A DNA stretch of 64,000 bases, taken from NCBI GenBank assembly GCA_029891385.1, contig CM057235.1:14002001-14066000 (forward strand), written 5' to 3'. Every line of letters begins with the position of its first letter. The first letter of the stretch is position 1. The position numbers and the translations under genes were made by a program. This DNA comes from Erythroxylum novogranatense. Taxonomy: Eukaryota; Streptophyta; Magnoliopsida; Malpighiales; Erythroxylaceae. The notes beneath the pieces are model-generated. The model saw only the letters and a list, made by a program, of their open reading frames with translations, was not told the DNA's origin and made no database searches. This document shows, in pieces, positions 57,491-64,000 of the stretch.

Positions 57491-57591
57491 TGTTGTTGCT
57501 TCGCCAACTCACACTCTCGTCTATTTTGGTAGAAAGTTTCTTTCTGGTTGTAGTTACAGTTCCAAGGAAAAAGAGAGTCGCCAATAGCAGG

Positions 57592-57664
57592 GCTGTCTTA
57601 GCTCAGCTAGTAGAGCGTATGGGTTTTAACCAAGTGGTTGTAGTTTCGATTCCCATTGACGGCA
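57592..57664 (+). tRNA. Degenerate tRNA-Lys (anticodon UUU), possible pseudogene
   Basis: The 73-nt cloverleaf has acceptor GCTGTCT/TGACGGC (one mismatch, one GU), D-stem GCTC/GAGC (perfect), anticodon stem TATGG/CCAAG (one mismatch, one GU) and loop GTTTTAA. Anticodon TTT is at 57625-57627. The T-loop is TTCGATT on a weak stem (two mismatches). The A-box-like TAGCTCAGCTAG is good, and the B box reads GTTTCGATTCC with the conserved first GG changed to GT. A short T run (ttttt) follows about 10 bp downstream, suitable as a Pol III terminator. It lies alone in the 210 bp between the divergent PIG-S and PPR start codons. The mismatches suggest a decayed copy, but internal promoter elements are largely retained. 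Confidence 0.65.
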
Positions 57665-57700
57665 TGATATTTATTTTTCTTTGGTGGCGCTCTTTCAACG

Positions 57701-59536
57701 GTGCAACTCTCCAGACTCGAGTGGCAAATTGCGCACATTATTTATATGCAGTTGCTTCAATGGCCATATCGTCTCAAACGACTCCTGCAACTTTGCAAGG
57801 ACAAAGCATCCCTACCCCAAATCCATGCTCTCCTTATCACTACTGCTCTTTACACCCATCCAAATTCTGTAGCCTCTCTAATTTCTTCATATGTGCGTAT
57901 TGGTGACATTGTCTCTGCCCATGACGTGTTCGACAGATTGCCTCATAGACGCGTGGACATGTGTAATTCAATGGTTCTTGCTTATTCTCGCAAGAATAAT
58001 CCAAGTGAGGTTTTAAAACTTTACCGTAATATGATAGCTGAAGGAGTAACGCCCGATAGCTCCACTTTCACGGTGGCGCTGAAGGCGTGCGCGAGCTTGA
58101 TGAACTTGAGAGAGGGACAGCATATATGGAGTCAAGCGGCGGACTTTGGGTACGAGGATGACGTGTTTGTTGGATCTTCTGTTTTGAACTTGTATGTCAA
58201 ATGTGGGGAAATTAGTAAAGCTAAGGTGGTGTTTGATAAGATGGTGAAAAAGGATGTGGTTTGTTGGGGTACCATGATCGTTGGATATGTGCAGAGTGGG
58301 CAGGCTTCAGATGCGGTTGATGAGTATAGGAGGATGCAGGAGGAAGGGATAGAAGCAGATGGGGCGGTGATGGTGGGGTTGATTCAGGCTTCTGGCAATC
58401 TTGGGGACTTAAAGCTAGGTCTTTCAATTCATGGGTATGTTATTAAGAGAGAGATGCATGCGTATGATGTTGTTTGTCAAACTAGCCTTGTTGACATGTA
58501 TGCTAAGAATGGATACTTGAAGCTTGCATCTCGTGTCTTTGAGGGGATGCCCCGTAAGAATGTTGTTTCTTGGGGTGCATTGATTTCGGGCTTTGCTCAG
58601 AATGGTTTTGCTATAAATGCATTTGAATTGTTGGTTCAAATGCAGAAACTGGGATTCAAACCAGATTCTGCGTCTCTGGTGAATGCACTTTCTGCATGTT
58701 CGCAGATTGGCCATTTAAAATTTGGGATGTCTGTACACGCATATATTGTTAGAAGGCTTGATTTCGACAAAGTTTCGTATACTGCTTTGGTCGATATGTA
58801 TGCAAAATGTGGTGCCCTTGCTTGTGCTCGTTTCTTGTTTGATCAAATAGATTCCAAAGACTTGATACTGTGGAATGCGATGATTGCAAGTTATGGTATA
58901 CATGGGCATGGAGTGGAAGCTCTGTCGCTCTTTCTCAAGATGAGGGAAAGAAACTTAAAACCTGATCATGCAACCTTTAATTCTCTTCTCTCAGCTTTAA
59001 GTCACTCAGGAATGGTGGAAGAAGGTAGATACTGGTTTAATGTAATGATAAAGGAATCTAAAATCCAACCAAGTGAGAAGCATTATGTTTGCATGGTTGA
59101 CCTTTTCTCTCGAGCCGGAGAGGTGGAAAAAGCATTTCAGCTAATACAATCAATGAACAGCAAGCCAGGGCTTGCTATTTGGGTAGCTCTCCTGTCAGGT
59201 TGCCATAAATGCAGGAAGTTATCATTTGGAATGATGGCAGCAAAAAAGATTCTCGACATAAGTTCAGATGATCTGGGAATATATGCTTTAGTTTCAAACT
59301 TCTTTTCCTTGGCCAAGAAGTGGGAGGAAGTTGCCATTGTAAGAAAGAAAATGAAGGTTACTGGATTAAGGAAAGTACCTGGTTATAGTGCGGTGGAAGT
59401 GGATGGGAAGCCTGAAGTTTTTCTAATGGAATATAAATACCACCGTCGATATCTGGATATAGTGCAGGTTTTGGATGGTTTGGATGACGAAATGAAATTA
59501 ACCAAAGATAGATCAGACACCATTTTTATTGACTGA
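57701..59536 (+). CDS. PLS-class pentatricopeptide repeat protein with E/E+ domains
   Basis: This is a single-exon gene of 611 codons. PPR proteins bind organellar RNA and act in editing, splicing or stability. Repeats run from about residue 60 to 480 in P-L-S order. Examples are VDMCNSMVLAYSRKNNPSEV, VFVGSSVLNLYVKCGEISKA, VVCWGTMIVGYVQSGQASDA, TSLVDMYAKNGYLKLASRVF and LILWNAMIASYGIHGHGVEA. The C-terminus has E and E+ motifs (IWVALLSGCHKCRKLSFG; LVSNFFSLAKKWEEV; GLRKVPGYSAVEVDGKPEVF) and no DYW deaminase, so any editing role would need a partner. The closest relative I recall is Arabidopsis At3g25060, a predicted mitochondrial protein, but I cannot verify this. The start at 57701 is the first in-frame Met and lies 37 bp after the tRNA-like gene. 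Confidence 0.9.
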   Translation: MQLSRLEWQIAHIIYMQLLQWPYRLKRLLQLCKDKASLPQIHALLITTALYTHPNSVASLISSYVRIGDIVSAHDVFDRLPHRRVDMCNSMVLAYSRKNNPSEVLKLYRNMIAEGVTPDSSTFTVALKACASLMNLREGQHIWSQAADFGYEDDVFVGSSVLNLYVKCGEISKAKVVFDKMVKKDVVCWGTMIVGYVQSGQASDAVDEYRRMQEEGIEADGAVMVGLIQASGNLGDLKLGLSIHGYVIKREMHAYDVVCQTSLVDMYAKNGYLKLASRVFEGMPRKNVVSWGALISGFAQNGFAINAFELLVQMQKLGFKPDSASLVNALSACSQIGHLKFGMSVHAYIVRRLDFDKVSYTALVDMYAKCGALACARFLFDQIDSKDLILWNAMIASYGIHGHGVEALSLFLKMRERNLKPDHATFNSLLSALSHSGMVEEGRYWFNVMIKESKIQPSEKHYVCMVDLFSRAGEVEKAFQLIQSMNSKPGLAIWVALLSGCHKCRKLSFGMMAAKKILDISSDDLGIYALVSNFFSLAKKWEEVAIVRKKMKVTGLRKVPGYSAVEVDGKPEVFLMEYKYHRRYLDIVQVLDGLDDEMKLTKDRSDTIFID

Positions 59537-59539
59537 AAT

Positions 59540-60540
59540 TCAAGATGAAGTAGAGGAAATTTTGTTTGACAAGTTAAACTTGTGGAGGAATCCTAGTCTC
59601 ATCTGTCAACATATTAACAGCTGCTTTTAATGGTATGGTAAGAAGTAGCACTCAAAAAATACAGAAAAGTGCAAAATGGATGACTATGATCAAACAGACA
59701 TCTACTTCTCCTCTCCTTGGTGTATGGTGTCAAATGGAGATACCGGTGCTGTTATTTCCTACATATTTATGAAAGCTAGAGCAGGCTATTAATCTTGAGT
59801 ACACTGTTAGTCTTAAAGCAAGAGCCAGCATATTGAGACTATCATGAAAGGCTTCCACCGATGAAGAAATAATTTATTAATCAATGCTTGTGATTGCTTA
59901 ACAACAATCATATGATTTGTTATCCAATTTGAGATTGAGAAGAAATAATTTAATCAGAGGTTGATTAAAATATCATATAATTATCATAAGATGGAAACAT
60001 TCATGGTATTATATGTAATATTTTGAATTTCTTATAATTAATGAATTCCACATATCTAGAGTTATCAAAAGAAGTCATTAACTTGCTTGTTAGCACATGT
60101 TATTGATGCTTGAGAAAGATTAATAATGCATTTAAAAATTCACTGGTACTATGGGGAATAGATAGTAATTGATTAAGCTAGGTGATTCAAGTAGGATTAT
60201 TTTTAGTGAAATCAAAATTTATAAAGCTATTTAATATTTTATTGTTAATCATTCTACATTCCTTTCTTTTTATTATTTTAAGTTGAAATTTTATTCAATT
60301 ACATCCTTCCATTATTCAAATTGAATCAGAGTTAGACTAATATTGATAATTAATAAACATACTTTTATATGATGATACTCTTTCATCATTATATTACTTC
60401 TTCGTGACAATATATAAAATTTACAATAAGTTTTGATACCATTATCGTGATTGTTTTATTTATTAATATCAGTACCAAATAAAACTATTTATTTTGTATT
60501 TATTCTCTTGTTTTGGTTTTGTGCTTTCCAAAACCTCATT
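59540..60540. other. Intergenic, no gene seen
   Basis: The sequence holds the probable 3' UTR of the PPR gene and then AT-rich text. No repeat structure or coding is recognised. Confidence 0.5.
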
Positions 60541-60544
60541 TTAA

Positions 60545-61960
60545 TTAGGTGTGATAAGTGATATTTGTTATAGGATTGTCTAAGTCATTTTATGTGATAA
60601 ATGTGTATGTTTAGTATATATACTAGGATGATTAGCCCAGGTTTTGTATTATTTTAACATAACTTGCAAGTGTATGTGATTGTATAAGATAAAGTGCATA
60701 AATGAGGGTTTTTAAGCTTAGGTTTTGCATGTTTTTCATGTGTTTTGATGTATATACATCTTGCATGGTTGTATGTCAATATTTAGGCAGGATTTGGACC
60801 TTATTTGTGTTGATTATCAACTTACTTGCATATGGACTTATTGTAGGTTTTAAAAGAGAAACAAAAGAAGAAAATAAGGATGGAAAACAAGTTAGGATCG
60901 TGACCCAAATAGAAGCTGGAATTTTCTAGCTTTCCAACTAGCAATTCCAGCTTGCTCCACTTGTATCTAAATCAGTTTAAGCACCTAAAGGGGTACAAAA
61001 ACCCCCCATTTTAAACCTATAAAAGGAATAGGGTCATGTAGCACAAAAAAAGAGGAAGTTAGACACATTTTGGGAGGATTTCAAGGAGAATCAAGTGATC
61101 TCAAAGCTACCATACTAAGTTCCAGCTTTGTTCTTCAACTCATAGGCTTTCTGTTCTCTCTTTTCTCATTTATTTTTTTTAGTTATTGTGTGGGAAAGAT
61201 GTATATACTTTTGGGGATATTTTTGATGATTGTAATGGATTTCTAAGTAGATTTAGGGTTGTTCTTCCCATAACTATGTAAGAACTCGCTTTGGTTTAGC
61301 ATATAGTTTGTTTTAGTGCTTATGATGTAGACTTTATATACTTTGCTTACATTGAGAAATGGAGTTAGGAAATCAGTTTGGATGTACCACAAGAGTGGTT
61401 TGTCTTGAGAACACTTCACACATCAAGCTAACATGACATTTAGAGAGAGATCTTAGATGTTTTGATGGTTGTCCAATAGGTTACTTCATATCCATATAAC
61501 GATTAAGTAAAATATGTAGGTTGAGAGATCACATATAGAACTTTAATCATTATCTCGAGCTTAACTAGTTCAAGTATTGAGAGAGAAAGGATCAATACAT
61601 TATAATGCCCAGGACTATGCATGATTACATTACCAAAGTGAGGAATTACATGTTAGAGAGAGAATGGCCCTAACCTTTATAATTTGATTATCTAAACCAA
61701 AGTTGTGTTCTTATTTTTGTGACATTTTGAAGTGTGTTTTCTATCCTTTAAATTGTGAATTTTTGTAATTTCAATCTCTTATTATTTGGTTTACTCAAAC
61801 AAAAGTCAATTTGAATTATAAAGTGACTAACCAATCCTCAAAGGAATGATACCTTGTTGTACTATTTTATATGGGTAGTATATTTGCGATATAGCAAATT
61901 CAGTTAATTTTAAAACTTTGAGCTAAACATGAAAGAGCTATCAAGGTGCATATGACATTT
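60545..61960 (+). mobile_element. LTR-like sequence, possible solo LTR
   Basis: A cctataaaagg box (about 61015) is followed by a leader-like region. The stretch 61200-61900 resembles the right part of long plant LTRs: stepwise 'gagagagatc', 'gagagagaaaggatc' phrases, then cctcaaaggaatgatacc...tatttgcga, comparable to the end of the 9600-11813 LTR (cttcgtgggatcgg...). No partner LTR, primer-binding site or target duplication was found and the limits are approximate. Confidence 0.35.
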
Positions 61961-62352
61961 GGGAGTGATAATCCACTTATTTTTCACTTAGAGATCCACC
62001 TTATGTATTAACGAAGAAGAGAAGAGAAGAGAGAAGATTTCATGAAGTTGTAAGAACCAATACATGATCCTAAGGGAGTAAGAAATATAAATGGCATACC
62101 ATTGAAAAACTAATCGTTAAACAATCCATATATAATCAATTAACCAATAGTTTTTATGAGCTTATACATTGTCACTTACCATATTCAATCAATAACTAAA
62201 AGACCAGTTGTTTAGGTGAATAATTTTGAGATGAAATTATTAAACTTAGAAATGATTAAAGTGATTCATTGTGGACTTTTTAAGATTTGTGACATTGTTA
62301 AATATAGTCGAGTTAATGATAAAGCTCTTTACCTTCACTTATTTCCTTTATA

Positions 62353-62572
62353 TTTGAGAGACAAAGCAAAGAACTAGTTAAATTCTCTACCTTTATATTC
62401 AATCACCACTTAAAAAGATTTATTTAATGGCCTAGTGAAAGAAGCATGCCAAAGATTACATTATTGATTTGAGAGACAAAGCATAGAACTAGTTAAATTC
62501 TCTACCTCTATATCCAATCACCATTTAAAAAGATTTATTTAATGGCCTAGTGAAAGAAGCATGCCAAAGATC
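62353..62572. repeat. 115-bp tandem duplication
   Basis: Two direct copies begin tttgagagacaaagca (62353 and 62468) and end gaagcatgccaaagat. They differ at only a few positions. No gene is involved. Confidence 0.85.
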
Positions 62573-62599
62573 GCTTAAGATAGATGTTATCACTAATCT

Positions 62600-63130
62600 T
62601 ACAGTCCAAATTGCTTCTTTCCAAAAAATTTGTAGAATGGCCACCTAACAACAAATGTTATCTAAGTGTTTTTGCTAGTTTGTTCATTTTGCAGTATGCC
62701 TCACCAAGACCATAGATGCTAAGTTAATCACCTATTTAAGTTGGTACAAATAGATCAAGCTCATTATGTGGGAAATTTTAATACGTAGTAGAACAACCCT
62801 TTTTTGAGCAAGTTCAATCATGAATAACATTGTAACACCCTCTATACAGAACCTACAACCATCCACACATGTAGCAACCAAATTCTTGTATATGTATTCA
62901 ACGTTTAAAATTCTATTTAATGATATATACATATTACAAAACTCCCCAATGTTTAACATTATCATTTAACAGTAGTAATACATCTTTACATTTACATGGT
63001 AATTCAAAAGAAAATATAAAATTTCTTTTTTTATTACATGTACAATCATATGTAACTAAAAACACATTCCAAAAGTACGTTTAATTCTATCTGTTGGCCT
63101 TAGTTCCTGCAGATGTTCTTGTACCTTACT
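62600..63130. other. Intergenic, no gene seen
   Basis: AT-rich sequence. The 77-codon minus-strand frame at 62732-62965 shows no motif and is not called. Confidence 0.5.
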
Positions 63131-63136
63131 TGTTGG

Positions 63137-64000
63137 ACCCCGAATTTCTTTTTATGCTATTATTAAGTATGAATTGTGTAATTTATGTGTTTATGCCTTA
63201 GTTTGATTAAATCGGATGTATTAGTGGAAAATTGAGATTTATTGAGTTCAATGTGGTTTAAGTAGGAATTTAAGGATAAAAATAGAGGAGGGCATTTTGA
63301 GAAGGTTATTTGAGTTGGAGTGTTTTAGGCCTTGTAAGGAGGGGTAACTTGGTCTTTGTCTCCATTTAGAATTAAGAGAAAGAAGATAGAAGGAAAGGGA
63401 AAAGAGAGGAAAAGAGAAAAGGAGAAGAAGAAGTCGTCGGTGGAGGAAGAAGAGAAGAGAAAAGAGAGTTGCGATCTTTGAGGATTTCCTACAGTTTGAA
63501 GCAATTTCTAGGTAAGTTAGTTTCGTTTCTTCTTGTTTTAGTTAGTTTAAACCCTAGAATCGTTTTGTATGAGGTTAGAACCGATTATGTAGGATTTTCG
63601 GAAAAACCTAAGTGAAATCTTTGGGTTGATGAGTTGTGACGATTTTTAAGGTTTGAATGAGTTAGAATTGTAGTATAAGTCTTGAATCAAGGTTTAGGTG
63701 TGTTGCATTTGTGTTTGGGGAAGGATTGAAGTGTGAAAATGCAAAAAAGTCGGGTTTCGGAGTCGTTCTCCAGGCTCGCACGTCACGACGTGCGAATTTG
63801 CAGTCGCCGCGACGTGCGGAGGCGTGGTCTTCGCCGCGGCGAGTGTGGGCTGTTCGTCGCGACTAGCAAAACCTCCATCGCGGCGAGCGAAGCTGTTCGC
63901 CTCGGCGAACGTGCCTTCGTCACGGCGAGCGCCCTGTTTCCAGCGAAGATGAAGTTTGGTATTTTGGGCATATATTTTGCTATAGATGTCCAAATGAGGT
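63137..64000. mobile_element. Partial LTR-like sequence with a CpG-rich palindrome block
   Basis: A possible start, TGTTGGACCCCGAATTTC, is followed by a purine-rich tract (63370-63470) and a donor-like 'aggtaagtt' (63509-63517). A block of about 160 bp (63775-63935) is then built from short self-complementary CpG motifs such as cgccgcggcg and gcacgtcacgacgtgc. The architecture resembles long LTRs of plant chromodomain elements. The window ends before any right boundary. Confidence 0.35.

Noticed and set aside
57463..57906. 147-codon plus-strand frame upstream of the PPR gene
   Set aside because: It runs through the PIG-S start, the tRNA-like gene and the PPR start in a different frame and has no motifs.
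63694..63993. 99-codon minus-strand frame, alanine/arginine-rich
   Set aside because: It translates the CpG-rich palindrome block and has no recognisable domain.

Overview
The window looks like nuclear DNA of a dicot flowering plant. It is AT-rich, its genes have GT-AG introns, and it carries plant-type families: a PLS-class PPR gene, a plant SAM-domain gene and chromodomain-type Ty3/gypsy elements. I cannot narrow the species further. No organelle genes, rRNA, CRISPR array or bacterial operon was seen.

Layout. 1-12.7 kb is decayed LTR-retrotransposon sequence. It begins with a 16-bp minisatellite and continues with two oppositely oriented related LTR elements, then a hAT-like transposase scrap. 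12.8-17.0 kb is a 4.3-kb sequence with LTR-type TGTAACATCCC / GGGATGTTACA ends. It is followed by a TRIM element and a composite AT-rich element with terminal inverted repeats and an 88-bp-arm palindrome. 19.3-22.0 kb is a six-exon SAM-domain gene (+). 23.1-23.9 kb is a Mutator-like element with a 9-bp target duplication. 24.2-28.8 kb is a dead, left-truncated CACTA element. 29.1-31.3 kb is a four-exon Lin0512-family gene (-). 32.7-32.9 kb is an orphan exon of succinyl-CoA ligase alpha with a stop (-). 34.5-34.9 kb is a frame-shifted gene fragment.

35.6-57.5 kb is one gene on the minus strand, PIG-S of the GPI transamidase. I reconstructed it as 12 exons and 617 codons. Its intron 6 is 17.5 kb long and consists almost wholly of nested LTR retrotransposons. 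Element C carries element B in its 3' LTR. B in turn carries element A (a pol-deleted element that appears to hold a piece of a host gene), a likely solo LTR, and element D (a very young, nearly complete chromodomain element broken by two in-frame TGA codons). Target-site duplications support the order.

57.49-57.70 kb is a 210-bp divergent intergenic region holding a degenerate tRNA-Lys(UUU). 57.7-59.5 kb is an intronless 611-codon PPR gene (+). 59.5-64 kb is intergenic and LTR-like sequence.

The five supportable host loci (SAM gene, Lin0512 gene, PIG-S, tRNA-like gene, PPR gene) are unrelated housekeeping or organelle-directed functions and do not form a pathway. The notable biology is in transposon architecture, gene-fragment capture and the tolerance of a huge intron. 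I found no new multi-gene system.
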